Below are positions 8,799-18,384 of a DNA stretch of 64,000 nt, piece by piece. This DNA comes from Flavobacteriaceae bacterium (GTDB lineage Bacteria; Bacteroidota; Bacteroidia; Flavobacteriales; Flavobacteriaceae): the NCBI GenBank assembly GCA_009886625.1, contig QXZA01000023.1, positions 138,345 to 202,344 of the forward strand, written 5' to 3'. Below the pieces are notes generated by a model that did not search any database, had not been told where the DNA came from, and saw nothing but the letters and a program-made list of their open reading frames with translations. Position 1 is the first letter of the stretch; each line of letters opens with the position of its first letter. A program made the position numbers and the translations under genes.

Positions 8799-9556
8799 GT
8801 GTTAAGGTTTTGAATGCTATGGTGAGCGGTTAAATCAAATTGAGTTGGAACTACTGAAATATACCCTTTAGAAAGTGCCCATTCGTCAGTGTCTTCTCCT
8901 TTGTCTTCATTTATAAAAGTTCCTGTTAGCCAATAATATTCTTGACCCATGGGATTGGTTCGTTTATCAAACTCTTCAACCCAATTTGCCTTGGCTTGTC
9001 TACAAATTTTAACCCCTTTAATTTCATTTTCTTTTAATTTTGGGAAATTTACATTTAAAACCACTCCCTTTGGGATACCTTGTGCAATTGCTTCTAGAGT
9101 GATTTGTTTAATGTATTTTTTCAGCGGAGTAAAATCTGCATTCCAATTGAAGTCCAATAACGAAAACCCAATTGCAGGAATACCTTCAATCCCTGCTTCC
9201 ATTGCAGCGCTCATAGTTCCTGAATAGATAACATTGATGGAAGAGTTGGATCCATGATTAATTCCAGATACACATAAATCAGGTTTTCTGTCCAAGAGCT
9301 CATTTACGGCAAGTTTTACACAATCGGCTGGAGTTCCAGAACAACTGTATTCCGTTTGTGGCCCATCAGCAACTTTGATTTTATGACAATGTAAAGTAGA
9401 ATTTATGGTAATTGCATGACCCATAGCCGACTGTGGGCTGTCAGGAGCAACAACTACAACCTCACCTATTTCATTCATGATTTCAATAAGCATCCTAATT
9501 CCCGGCGCTGTTATTCCATCATCGTTAGTAACTAAAATAAGTGGTTTTGAATTCAT
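8786..9556 (-). CDS. surE: 5'/3'-nucleotidase SurE
   Basis: A 256-residue metal-dependent nucleoside monophosphate phosphatase. The N-terminal metal site LVTNDDGITAPG is at residues 8-19 (D12, D13), followed by APDSPQSAMGHAIT, the TPADCVKLA block and SGINHGSN, all characteristic of SurE. It dephosphorylates nucleotides in the cytoplasm and is linked to stationary-phase survival in other bacteria. It is the first gene of the surE-membrane protein-lpxB group and is transcribed divergently from the Prc protease gene. Confidence 0.95.
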   Translation of the reverse strand: MNSKPLILVTNDDGITAPGIRMLIEIMNEIGEVVVVAPDSPQSAMGHAITINSTLHCHKIKVADGPQTEYSCSGTPADCVKLAVNELLDRKPDLCVSGINHGSNSSINVIYSGTMSAAMEAGIEGIPAIGFSLLDFNWNADFTPLKKYIKQITLEAIAQGIPKGVVLNVNFPKLKENEIKGVKICRQAKANWVEEFDKRTNPMGQEYYWLTGTFINEDKGEDTDEWALSKGYISVVPTQFDLTAHHSIQNLNTWNF

Positions 9557-9680
9557 AGAGTAAGTTTCTTGGCTAAGGTAAGAAATCTTTAAAGGCTTTC
9601 TTTTAAAACAATATTAACAAAACGATTATTAGATTATATGTATATTTAGGAGCTATAAAAAGAGATTAACACATACCCCT

Positions 9681-11804
9681 ATGAGACCTTTTATCTGGAT
9701 ATTATCGTTTATACTTGTAAGTGGATTGGTTTTTGGGATTACACTCAAAAATGAAGCCCCTAACAAAGACAAGCTTTTATTAGAAATCATTTCATACGTT
9801 TTGGATCGTGGCCATTATGATCCAAAAGAAATAAATGATACTTTTTCCGAAAATGTTTACATGAACTATTTGGAAAATATAGATGGTCAACATCGGTTTT
9901 TTCTAAAAACGGACATTACTACTTTTGATTCCTATCGGTATAGAATTGACGATGAAATAAAAAGCACAGAACTTAATTTCTTTAATCTTTCGTTTACTAA
10001 GTTGATGGAAAGAATGGACCAAGTAGAGGGATTTTATGAAAGCATACTTAATATCCCTTTTGATTTTACGATCAAAGAAGAAATTAATTTGGATTATGAA
10101 AATTTACCCTATGCAATTTCAATTGCAGAGTTAAAGAAACAATGGCGTAAGCAATTCAAGTTAAACGCTTTGGAACGCTTTACCTCTAAAAAAGAAGAGG
10201 AATTAAGTAAAGTAGAAAAAGACTCAACCTATGTTCCCTTGTCAGATAGTGAGATTGAAAAAGATGTAAGACAAAAGATCAAAGAAAACATGAAATTCTT
10301 TTTTGAAGGATATAATGATCTGGAACGCAAGGATTGGTTTTCTGTTTACATAAACTCTATTGTTGTTCAGTTTGATCCGCATACATTTTATTTAGCTCCA
10401 AGTGATAAAGATCGTTTTGACGCAAGCATGTCTGGGAAATTTGAAGGAATAGGCGCGCGATTACAAAAACGAAATCAAGAAGTGAAAATTGTTGAAATTA
10501 TTTCTGGAGGTCCAGTTTGGAGAGATGAACTTATCGAGGTAGGAGATATTATTTTAAAAGTAGGACAACCAAATGAAGAGCCTGTTGATATTTCTGGGAT
10601 GCGATTGGATGATTCGATCTTGTTGATTAAAGGCCCAAAAGGAACTCAAGTGATTTTGACAATCAAAAGAGTGGATGGAACAGTTGAAGACGTCGTAGTG
10701 ACTCGGGATGTAGTTGAATTGGAGGAAACCTATGCTCGCTCTTCATTGATAAAAGATGATACAGGAACGTTTGGTTTAATAGAACTCCCTAAGTTTTACA
10801 TCAATTTTGAGGATTATAACGCACGAAATGCTGCAACCGATGTCAAAAAAGAATTGGAGCAGCTCAAAAAAAATAACGTCAAAGGAATAATTTTAGACCT
10901 TAGAAATAATGGAGGAGGATCATTGAAGACTGTAGTTGACATGACCGGATATTTTATTGATCAAGGACCTGTCGTTCAAGTAAAAAGTACTGGCGGGAGA
11001 AAAGAGGTATTAAAAGATACAGATCCAAGTATTGTTTGGGATGGTCCTTTAGTTGTGTTAGTAAACGAATTTTCAGCCTCGGCTTCAGAAATTATTGCTG
11101 CAGCACTCCAAGATTACAAACGCGCTATCGTTTTAGGAAGCAAGCAAACTTTTGGAAAAGGAACTGTTCAAAATGTATTTGATCTCAACAGAATGATCAC
11201 AGGAGGAACCTATGGAAATCTAGGTGCATTAAAAGTCACTACGGATAAATTTTATAGAATTAATGGACGCTCTACTCAATTAGAAGGTGTTAAAAGTGAT
11301 ATAGTATTCCCTGATCAATATGCATATGTTGATATGGGCGAAAAGGATCAAGACAATCCTTTGGCTTGGGATCGAATTACCCCTGCCAATTATGTTCCCT
11401 ATGGAAAGATGGATAATTACGAATATTCATTGGAAAGAAGTAACCAACGTTTAAAAGAAAATTCATTCACAAAACTTATTGATGAACAAGCCCTGTGGGT
11501 TAAAGAGCGTCAAGAAGACAACACCTATGCTCTAGATTATGAATCTTATAAGTCTGAACGGGAGAAGAACAAATCCTATTCAGAACGTTTTAAAAAACTT
11601 GGAAAGTTTGAATCTAGCTATGATTTTGAATGGCTTCCTGAAGCTGGAACTCAAGAAGAAGTAAATGAAGATTTAATCGAAAAGAGAAGTAGATGGCAGA
11701 AGTCTTTGAAAAAGGATATTTATATTTCAGAGGCAGTAGAAATTTTAAAAGATCTCTCTACTCAAATCAAATTGGAAAAAACAGTTGCTGAGGTTAAAAA
11801 TTAA
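9681..11804 (+). CDS. Carboxy-terminal processing protease Prc/Tsp (S41)
   Basis: A 707-residue periplasmic tail-specific protease. After an N-terminal membrane anchor or signal (residues 1-21) come a helical N-domain, a PDZ domain (roughly 240-345, starting MSGKFEGIGA), the S41 protease core and a C-terminal Tsp-type domain. The catalytic serine is Ser467 in NEFSASASE and the lysine Lys493 in TFGKGTVQ, with spacing like that of E. coli Tsp. It trims or degrades periplasmic proteins from their C-termini. A permease gene begins within 10 bases of its stop. Confidence 0.93.
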   Translation: MRPFIWILSFILVSGLVFGITLKNEAPNKDKLLLEIISYVLDRGHYDPKEINDTFSENVYMNYLENIDGQHRFFLKTDITTFDSYRYRIDDEIKSTELNFFNLSFTKLMERMDQVEGFYESILNIPFDFTIKEEINLDYENLPYAISIAELKKQWRKQFKLNALERFTSKKEEELSKVEKDSTYVPLSDSEIEKDVRQKIKENMKFFFEGYNDLERKDWFSVYINSIVVQFDPHTFYLAPSDKDRFDASMSGKFEGIGARLQKRNQEVKIVEIISGGPVWRDELIEVGDIILKVGQPNEEPVDISGMRLDDSILLIKGPKGTQVILTIKRVDGTVEDVVVTRDVVELEETYARSSLIKDDTGTFGLIELPKFYINFEDYNARNAATDVKKELEQLKKNNVKGIILDLRNNGGGSLKTVVDMTGYFIDQGPVVQVKSTGGRKEVLKDTDPSIVWDGPLVVLVNEFSASASEIIAAALQDYKRAIVLGSKQTFGKGTVQNVFDLNRMITGGTYGNLGALKVTTDKFYRINGRSTQLEGVKSDIVFPDQYAYVDMGEKDQDNPLAWDRITPANYVPYGKMDNYEYSLERSNQRLKENSFTKLIDEQALWVKERQEDNTYALDYESYKSEREKNKSYSERFKKLGKFESSYDFEWLPEAGTQEEVNEDLIEKRSRWQKSLKKDIYISEAVEILKDLSTQIKLEKTVAEVKN

Positions 11805-11812
11805 AATGCATT

Positions 11813-12889
11813 TTGGAGTTTAAAAATGCTTTCAATCGGTTTTTGTCAGACAAATGGGCAGTAGGTAGTTTTTCTTTTATTTTAGGAGTTACTTTGGTGG
11901 CAATATTTGCTTATCCTTTGTCTCCAGACAAGACTACTTATGGAAATCAAATGCACCTCTCCATTCACTCTCAGCCACCTGGTTTTTCTTGCCAAGTATT
12001 GATACTTCCTCAACAAGAATCCCAGCAGAAAAGCTCTTTTTTTTCTGGTAACATTAATCCCGTAGAAGAAATTCCTATAGAAGATATCCGTTGGTTTGAT
12101 AACGCTTTAGAATACAAACGTTACGGAAAAGCTACCGATTATTATGAAAAGATTTCTTTTGATATTTTTCCAGAGGGTGCTAAGCGAAGTCAAATCGAAA
12201 AAATTTTTATTCAGAAGAAATACTTTCTTTTAGGTACAGATAAATACGGACGAGATTTATTAAGTCGTTTAATTATTGGATCAAGAGTTTCTATTTCAAT
12301 TGGATTTGTTGCAGTTTTTATATCCCTGTTGTTAGGTGTTTTTTTAGGTGCTATTTCTGGTTATTTTGGAGGATGGGTTGATCGACTAATTATGTGGGTT
12401 ATCAATATTATATGGTCTATCCCCACCTTGCTTATGGTTATTGCGATTACCTTGGCTTTAGGGCGTGGATTTTGGCAAGTTTTTGTAGCAGTTGGCCTTA
12501 CCATGTGGGTTGAAGTCGCCCGACTAGTAAGAGGCCAAGTAAAGACAATTAAAGAACAACTATATATTCAAGCGGGGACGGCACTTGGATTTTCTCATAC
12601 ACGTATTTTGACTCGACATATAGTACCAATGTTAGTAGCCCCCTTGATTGTGATATCTGCGGCAAATTTTGCTAGTGCAATATTGATGGAGAGTGGATTG
12701 AGTTTTTTGGGTATTGGCGCACAACCTCCAATGCCCAGTTGGGGTGGGATGGTTAAAGATCATTTTAGATACCTCCTTCTAGGAAAGCCCTATCTAGCTT
12801 TATTACCAGGCCTGGCTATCATGAGTTTGGTACTTGCCTTTATGATGTTAGGAAATAGTCTTAGGGATATTTTGGATGTAAGACATTAA
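11813..12889 (+). CDS. Lone ABC transporter permease, OppC/DppC type
   Basis: A 358-residue inner-membrane permease. A first membrane helix (about 16-35) is followed by a periplasmic stretch of over 100 residues and a five-helix core with the EAA loop (EQLYIQAGTALGFS) that docks an ATPase, ending in the OppC-like GIGAQPPMPSWG segment. The only in-frame start near the 5' end is the TTG at 11813; the ATG at 11806 is out of frame and stops after five codons. No partner permease, ATPase or binding protein lies nearby, so it probably works with genes elsewhere. It is probably co-transcribed with the protease gene upstream. Confidence 0.85.
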   Translation: MEFKNAFNRFLSDKWAVGSFSFILGVTLVAIFAYPLSPDKTTYGNQMHLSIHSQPPGFSCQVLILPQQESQQKSSFFSGNINPVEEIPIEDIRWFDNALEYKRYGKATDYYEKISFDIFPEGAKRSQIEKIFIQKKYFLLGTDKYGRDLLSRLIIGSRVSISIGFVAVFISLLLGVFLGAISGYFGGWVDRLIMWVINIIWSIPTLLMVIAITLALGRGFWQVFVAVGLTMWVEVARLVRGQVKTIKEQLYIQAGTALGFSHTRILTRHIVPMLVAPLIVISAANFASAILMESGLSFLGIGAQPPMPSWGGMVKDHFRYLLLGKPYLALLPGLAIMSLVLAFMMLGNSLRDILDVRH

Positions 12890-12896
12890 TTTAATT

Positions 12897-14153
12897 CTAG
12901 GTATTTAGGCGGTTTGCGTCAAAATTTAAGTAAATAAATAGCATAAAACTAAATGCTAATAAACTTGAGCCCCCATTACTTACAAAAGGAAGAGGAATTC
13001 CTACGGTGGGGACCAAGCCCAAAGTCATCCCTACATTTACAAAAAAGTGAATGAAGATATAACTCGCAAAAGCATAAGAGAAAACTCTTGAGTAAGTAGC
13101 TGTATGTTTTTCAGCTCTGTATAGAATTCGTAGAATAAAAAGTGTAAATAAAATCACTAAGAGGGTACTTCCGATAAAACCCCATTCTTCCCCAATGGTA
13201 CTAAAAATATAATCAGTGTCTTGCTCTGGAACAAAGTCTCCTTTGGTTTGAGTTCCGTTCAAAAATCCTTTCCCATAAAACCCTCCAGATCCAATTGCGA
13301 TCTTTGATTGGTTGATATTATAGCCAATTCCACGCGTATCTGTTTCAAGGCCTAAGATGATATTAAATCGGTCTCTGTGGCGCTGTTCAAAAACAGAAGT
13401 AAAGATAAAATTCACTGAAAAAGAAAAAAGAATACAAATTCCAAATGAGATAAGAAAAGATAGCTTTTTAGTTTTCGGAGCGATTCGCTTTACAAATAAA
13501 TAGAAGAAAAAAATCAAGAATAATCCACTAATTGAAATGAGAAAGGGATCAAACACTAATGTTAAAATAAAGATCAATAGCAGTCCCATAAAAAGGTATA
13601 AATACCGCAAGTCAAGTCCTTCTCTAATCAACACAAAAAATATTCCTAAAAAGACTAATGCAGATCCAGCATCTGGTTGAAGAATTGTGAGTGCCATTGG
13701 AAGGGAAATGAGAAAAAGAACCTTAGCTAAATGTAGCTTCTTTTTAATATCAGTTTGAAGAGAACTCAAATTCGAGGCAACAACCAATGCTGTTGTTATT
13801 TTAGCAAACTCAGAGGGTTGAAGACTAAATCCACCAATTAAATACCACGATGTTGCTCCCGAAATTGTTTGCCCAAAAATAAAAAGGCCTATCAAACTCA
13901 ATAAAGAAAGTCCGTAAAATACATAGCTCAGATGTTCGAAGAAATTAGATTTGATATAAAGAATGGCCGGCAAAATGATTAAGCAAAAAACAAATATCCA
14001 TAATTGTTTTCCTACTGGACTTCCAAGATCCCAGACAGCAATATCAGACTCAGATAAACGAGTAGAATAAATATTGATCATCCCAAAAATCACGAGAGCA
14101 ATGTATAAGAAGATACTCAACCAGTCTAGTCTGAAAATAAGCTTTTTATTCAT
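12897..14153 (-). CDS. rodA: Rod-shape SEDS glycosyltransferase RodA
   Basis: A 418-residue SEDS-family peptidoglycan polymerase with about ten membrane helices. Family blocks include the LQPDAGSALVFLGIFFVL segment, the loop before GSGGFYGKGFLNGTQTKGDF, FVPEQDTDYIFSTIGEE and the C-terminal VGIPLPFVSNGGSSL. I chose the ATG at 14153 because it overlaps the mrdA stop by 8 bases; an in-frame start at 14195 would add 14 unlike residues. RodA works with PBP2 in side-wall synthesis, and the two are adjacent here at the end of the mre operon. Confidence 0.94.
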   Translation of the reverse strand: MNKKLIFRLDWLSIFLYIALVIFGMINIYSTRLSESDIAVWDLGSPVGKQLWIFVFCLIILPAILYIKSNFFEHLSYVFYGLSLLSLIGLFIFGQTISGATSWYLIGGFSLQPSEFAKITTALVVASNLSSLQTDIKKKLHLAKVLFLISLPMALTILQPDAGSALVFLGIFFVLIREGLDLRYLYLFMGLLLIFILTLVFDPFLISISGLFLIFFFYLFVKRIAPKTKKLSFLISFGICILFSFSVNFIFTSVFEQRHRDRFNIILGLETDTRGIGYNINQSKIAIGSGGFYGKGFLNGTQTKGDFVPEQDTDYIFSTIGEEWGFIGSTLLVILFTLFILRILYRAEKHTATYSRVFSYAFASYIFIHFFVNVGMTLGLVPTVGIPLPFVSNGGSSLLAFSFMLFIYLNFDANRLNT

Positions 14154-16008
14154 TGATCGTAAACGGTTTTCCAGAAAGAGGTTTGTCGTATTCATCCATT
14201 AAACTTCCCTCAAGCATTTTATTTTCAAGCCATTTTCTTTTCACAGTTCCAGTGAGGTATTTTTCAATCATCAGACTAGCAATAGGTGCTGCCCAGCGAC
14301 CTCCCCAATAGCCATTCTCAACAAAAACGGTGATGGCTATTTTAGGGTCATCTTTTGGAGCAAAAGCTATGAAAATAGAGTGATCTGAAAGTTGTGTCTT
14401 CTCATTGTTTAAACGAACAAAATTTTCAACGGTTCCTGTTTTTCCACTGACTTCTATTCCTTTTATTCTTGCGATTTTTGCGGTTCCTCTTTCTACAACC
14501 TGATACATTCCTTCAATAACAGTTTCAAAATGTTGTGGTTCAATCAAGGTATAGTTTTTAGTAAAAAGTGAATCTTTCTCTTTTTGAGAAAAAGACTTTT
14601 TAAAATGGGGTTTTATAAAGTAACCTCTATTGGCTATAGCGGCAGTAAAATTTGCCATTTGAATAGGGGTCGTTAAAACTTCTCCTTGGCCAATTGCATT
14701 TGAGATTATGGTAGTACCACCCCAACGACCTTTTTGGTACCATCGGTCATAATAATTACTATTGGGAATGAATCCTTTTTTACCAATAGGGAGATCATAG
14801 CCTAAGTAATTTCCTAAACCAAATTTTTCTAAATGTTCTCTCCAGCGATTTACCCCTTCTGCTGGAGTTACCGCGTTATTAATCAACCCTAGATAAGTTT
14901 TTGCAAAGTAGGTGTTACAGGAATTGTAAATTCCTTTAATCAAGTCATTTTTTGATCCGTAGGAGCAGTGACATTTCATGAAGGCATTTTTAGTATAATA
15001 ATGTCCTTCATTACATCTAAAACGGGTCTCTGGAGTGATTACTTTTTCTTGCAATCCAATTAGTGCATTGAGGGTTTTGAAGGGAGAACCTGGAGAATAT
15101 TCAGCCTGTAGTCCACGATCAAACAAGGGTTTTGCTATGGTGTCATTTACCAACACGCTAAAGTTTTTAGAACGCTTTCTTCCAATTAATGAGTTGGGAT
15201 CATAACTTGGAGCTGTGACAAGGGCAAGAACTTCCCCCGTGCTGGGTTCAATTGCTACAATACCACCTCTTTTGTTTTTTAGTAAAGATTCTCCGTACTG
15301 CTGAAGTAAGGCATCAATGGTGAGGGTTAAATTTTCTGAAGATTTGGGTTTTGTATCAAAAGCGCCTTCTTTATAGGGACCGATTATTCTGTTAAATCGA
15401 TCTTTTTGATAGAGTGTAGTTCCTTTCTTTCCTCTCAAGCTGTTTTCGTAGGTCTTTTCGATTCCCTGTCGACCTATCATTTCTCCTAAGGCATAATCAT
15501 TTTCTTTATTGATTTCTCTGGGAAGTACTTCGCTTGTATATCCCAATAAGTTGGATGCTATTGGAAGAACATAATCACGTGCTAATTTTTTTTGAAAATA
15601 AAATCCTGGGTACTTCCATATCTTCTCTTGAAATGAAGCTCGATTCTCACCAGAAATTTGTCTAATTATCAAAGAGGGAAGTTTGTAGGAAAAACGCTTG
15701 GCTTTTTTTAATTTCAAAAGAAATTCTTCTTTTGAAATGGAGAGTTCCTCAATCATTTCAATGGTATCAAAGGGTTGTATATTTTCTGGAACCACCATGA
15801 GATCGTACACGGGTTGGTTTGCAACGATTAAAACACCATTTCTGTCATAGATCAATCCACGGTTAGGGTAAATAGGGCGTTTCTCTACGGCATTATTTTG
15901 AGAAAGTGCTGAATATTCAGAATTGAATAATTGTAGCGACATCAACTGAAAAATAAACAGGAAACAGCTTCCAATAACGAACGCCGATAAGATGCCTTTT
16001 CGAATCAT
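14146..16008 (-). CDS. mrdA: Penicillin-binding protein 2 (rod-shape transpeptidase)
   Basis: A 620-residue class B penicillin-binding protein. It has one N-terminal membrane helix (about 9-28), a dimerisation domain, and a transpeptidase domain with the active-site SxxK motif as SPFK in YSPGSPFKTLNA, the SxN motif as SCN and the KTG motif as SGKTGTVEN. It crosslinks side-wall peptidoglycan together with RodA. Its start overlaps the mreD stop by 4 bases and its stop overlaps rodA, which fits a single operon with mreBCD. Confidence 0.95.
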   Translation of the reverse strand: MIRKGILSAFVIGSCFLFIFQLMSLQLFNSEYSALSQNNAVEKRPIYPNRGLIYDRNGVLIVANQPVYDLMVVPENIQPFDTIEMIEELSISKEEFLLKLKKAKRFSYKLPSLIIRQISGENRASFQEKIWKYPGFYFQKKLARDYVLPIASNLLGYTSEVLPREINKENDYALGEMIGRQGIEKTYENSLRGKKGTTLYQKDRFNRIIGPYKEGAFDTKPKSSENLTLTIDALLQQYGESLLKNKRGGIVAIEPSTGEVLALVTAPSYDPNSLIGRKRSKNFSVLVNDTIAKPLFDRGLQAEYSPGSPFKTLNALIGLQEKVITPETRFRCNEGHYYTKNAFMKCHCSYGSKNDLIKGIYNSCNTYFAKTYLGLINNAVTPAEGVNRWREHLEKFGLGNYLGYDLPIGKKGFIPNSNYYDRWYQKGRWGGTTIISNAIGQGEVLTTPIQMANFTAAIANRGYFIKPHFKKSFSQKEKDSLFTKNYTLIEPQHFETVIEGMYQVVERGTAKIARIKGIEVSGKTGTVENFVRLNNEKTQLSDHSIFIAFAPKDDPKIAITVFVENGYWGGRWAAPIASLMIEKYLTGTVKRKWLENKMLEGSLMDEYDKPLSGKPFTINE

Positions 16009-16508
16009 TTTGTAGGTCTTGAGAATGAAGTGAGTATCAAGATTAAAATTAAGGAAAATAATGTCGTGAGGAAAGTGCCTTTCAAAATGAGAAGAATAGC
16101 ATCCCAGCTAAAGTATAGCACGAAAAAATAAATTAGGTGGTGTACAAAGACAAATGATACTAGAAAAATACTTTTGTTTAGGGTTCTTAAATCACTATTA
16201 AAGCTTTTTGGTAGCTCAGCGGTAATGCCAAAGGTGTTTCGGATGATAAAAGGGCGAAGATAACTTACTGAAAGACTTGCTATAGCATGAGCACCTCCTG
16301 TTTGAGACATAATATCAATCATATATCCCGTCAGAAAGCCCATAAAAATAAAAAGTGTTTGATTTTGATCAAATCGATAGAGAATTAGGAATAATAAATA
16401 AATCATGGGGTTAATGAAACCAAACAAATTCATTTGATTGAAAATAAGGACTTGTGCTAATACTATTAATACAAATAAAGCAAGAGATTTTAGATTGATA
16501 GGATTCAT
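16005..16508 (-). CDS. mreD: Rod-shape determining protein MreD
   Basis: A 167-residue membrane protein with five or six hydrophobic segments. MreD proteins are poorly conserved; the identification rests on size, topology, the FLTGYMIDIMSQTGGAHAIA block typical of MreD and its position between mreC and mrdA, with 4-base overlaps on both sides. It is part of the elongasome that connects MreB filaments with cell-wall enzymes. Confidence 0.9.
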   Translation of the reverse strand: MNPINLKSLALFVLIVLAQVLIFNQMNLFGFINPMIYLLFLILYRFDQNQTLFIFMGFLTGYMIDIMSQTGGAHAIASLSVSYLRPFIIRNTFGITAELPKSFNSDLRTLNKSIFLVSFVFVHHLIYFFVLYFSWDAILLILKGTFLTTLFSLILILILTSFSRPTK

Positions 16509-17326
16509 TTTCTTTCTTCTTTATTTAACAATTCTATTTCCTCCTTAAAATTATTATCAATTACATAGGCGTTGTATGTCTGAGCAGGATTTTGGAATAA
16601 TTTTGCCGTAACAATGAAGTAACCGCTATCAGAATCTTTATCTAATTCAGTAATGGTTCCAAATGGAATACCAAAAGGAAAAAAAGACGACATTCCACCA
16701 GTAACGATAGTGTCGCCTAATTCAATATTTGAGCTGGAAACAATATCATCAATGCGAAACTCCACAGGATCTAACCCTTTCCATACCATAGAGCCAAAGG
16801 CAGTGCGGTTTTTGAAACGGACATTGATTTTTAAATCTTGATGTAAAATTGAAATGATACTTGCATGATTTTTAGTAACAGATTTTACGATTCCAAGAAT
16901 TCCATTTGAAGTGATTACTCCTGTTTCAGGTTGGATTCCATCTTCACTTCCTTGGTCAATTAAAATATAATTTCTTTGGTTCAGGAAGCTGTTTTTAATA
17001 ATGTTAACGTTGATTATTTTAAAAGGAAAACGCTTAGATTTTCCCATGAAGGAATCATATAAAAATGGAGCATTTGCTTTTAGTGCAATAGACTTTAAGC
17101 GGCTATTTTCCTCTATCAGGAGTTGATTTTTTTCTTTGAGATTGAAGTACTGATCAATTGAATTAGAAAAGTCATACAAACTACTAGAAAAATAAAGGCT
17201 GAATTTTTCCAATTTATTTTGATGAAAACTGCTTCTACTACTCAAAAAGAAAAGGGAAATGCCCATTAAAAATAGATAGATAATGGGATTTCTGAATTGT
17301 ACGAGCGCATTAATGATTCGCTGCAT
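16505..17326 (-). CDS. mreC: Rod-shape determining protein MreC
   Basis: A 273-residue bitopic membrane protein. One N-terminal helix (about 12-28) is followed by a coiled-coil region (roughly 60-85, NLKEKNQLLIEENSRLKS) and two small beta-barrel domains facing the periplasm, with blocks such as QGSEDGIQPETGVI and GLDPVEFRIDD. It scaffolds the elongasome. The gap to mreB is 7 bases and it overlaps mreD by 4 bases. Confidence 0.94.
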   Translation of the reverse strand: MQRIINALVQFRNPIIYLFLMGISLFFLSSRSSFHQNKLEKFSLYFSSSLYDFSNSIDQYFNLKEKNQLLIEENSRLKSIALKANAPFLYDSFMGKSKRFPFKIINVNIIKNSFLNQRNYILIDQGSEDGIQPETGVITSNGILGIVKSVTKNHASIISILHQDLKINVRFKNRTAFGSMVWKGLDPVEFRIDDIVSSSNIELGDTIVTGGMSSFFPFGIPFGTITELDKDSDSGYFIVTAKLFQNPAQTYNAYVIDNNFKEEIELLNKEERK

Positions 17327-17333
17327 ACCTTTT

Positions 17334-18353
17334 TTATTTTATCAAAACTGTTTTGAAACGCTCAATATTTTTCAAAGCAATTCCTGTTCCCCTTACCACT
17401 GCTTGAAGGGGTTCTTCAGCGACATAGATGGGAAGGTCAGTTTTTTGAGAAAGTCGTTTGTCCAGCCCCCTTAATAAGGCTCCTCCACCAGCAAGATAAA
17501 TTCCTGTATTGTAAATATCTGCAGCAAGTTCTGGAGGGGTTTGAGAAAGTGCTTCCATAATAGCGTCTTCAATTCGAATTACCGATTTGTCAAGTGCTTT
17601 AGCTATTTCTCCATGATTAATGTTTACTTGTTTGGGTTTTCCAGACAATAAATCTCTTCCTTGAACAGACATTGTATCGGGTGGATTATCAAGTTCTTCT
17701 GTAACACTTCCAACTATAATTTTAATTTTTTCTGCAGTACGCTCACCAATGTAAAGGTTGTGTTTATTCCGCATATAATTGATGATATCACTTGTGAAAA
17801 CATCACCAGCGATTTTGATGGATTTGTCACACACTATTCCTGAAAGCGCGATAATTGCAATTTCAGTGGTACCTCCCCCTATGTCAACAATCATGTTTCC
17901 TTTGGGTTGCATTATATCAATTCCAATTCCAATTGCTGCGGCCATTGGTTCATGTATCAAATAAACTTCTTTTCCATTCACTCGTTCAGCAGATTCTTTT
18001 ACTGCTCGCATTTCAACTTCAGTTATCCCTGACGGGATACAGATTACCATTCGTAAGGAGGGAGAGAAAAAACGACGATTCAATGTGGGGATGCTTTTTA
18101 TAAGTCGATTTATCATTTGTTCAGAAGCATTAAAGTCGGCAATCACACCATCTTTCAACGGGCGCACTGTTTTAATGTTTTCATGAGTTTTTCCTTGCAT
18201 CATATTGGCCTCATGTCCAATTGCGATAACTTTGTTTGTTGTTCGATCAATTGCAACAATGGAAGGACTGTTTACAACTACCTTGTCATTATGAATTATT
18301 AAGGTATTTGCCGTCCCTAAATCAATTGCAATTTCTTCTGTAAAAAACCCCAT
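17334..18353 (-). CDS. mreB: Rod-shape determining protein MreB
   Basis: A 339-residue bacterial actin. The first phosphate-binding motif is IDLGTANTLI (residues 11-20), the second is MIVDIGGGTTEIAI and the adenosine motif is YLAGGGALLRGL. It polymerises on the inner membrane and directs side-wall synthesis. The presence of mreBCD with mrdA and rodA indicates a rod-shaped cell. Only 31 bases separate it from purH upstream, so the operon may start further up at the GAF gene. Confidence 0.97.
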   Translation of the reverse strand: MGFFTEEIAIDLGTANTLIIHNDKVVVNSPSIVAIDRTTNKVIAIGHEANMMQGKTHENIKTVRPLKDGVIADFNASEQMINRLIKSIPTLNRRFFSPSLRMVICIPSGITEVEMRAVKESAERVNGKEVYLIHEPMAAAIGIGIDIMQPKGNMIVDIGGGTTEIAIIALSGIVCDKSIKIAGDVFTSDIINYMRNKHNLYIGERTAEKIKIIVGSVTEELDNPPDTMSVQGRDLLSGKPKQVNINHGEIAKALDKSVIRIEDAIMEALSQTPPELAADIYNTGIYLAGGGALLRGLDKRLSQKTDLPIYVAEEPLQAVVRGTGIALKNIERFKTVLIK

Positions 18354-18384
18354 TTTTCTTGAATTAATTAATTAAAAATATGAA

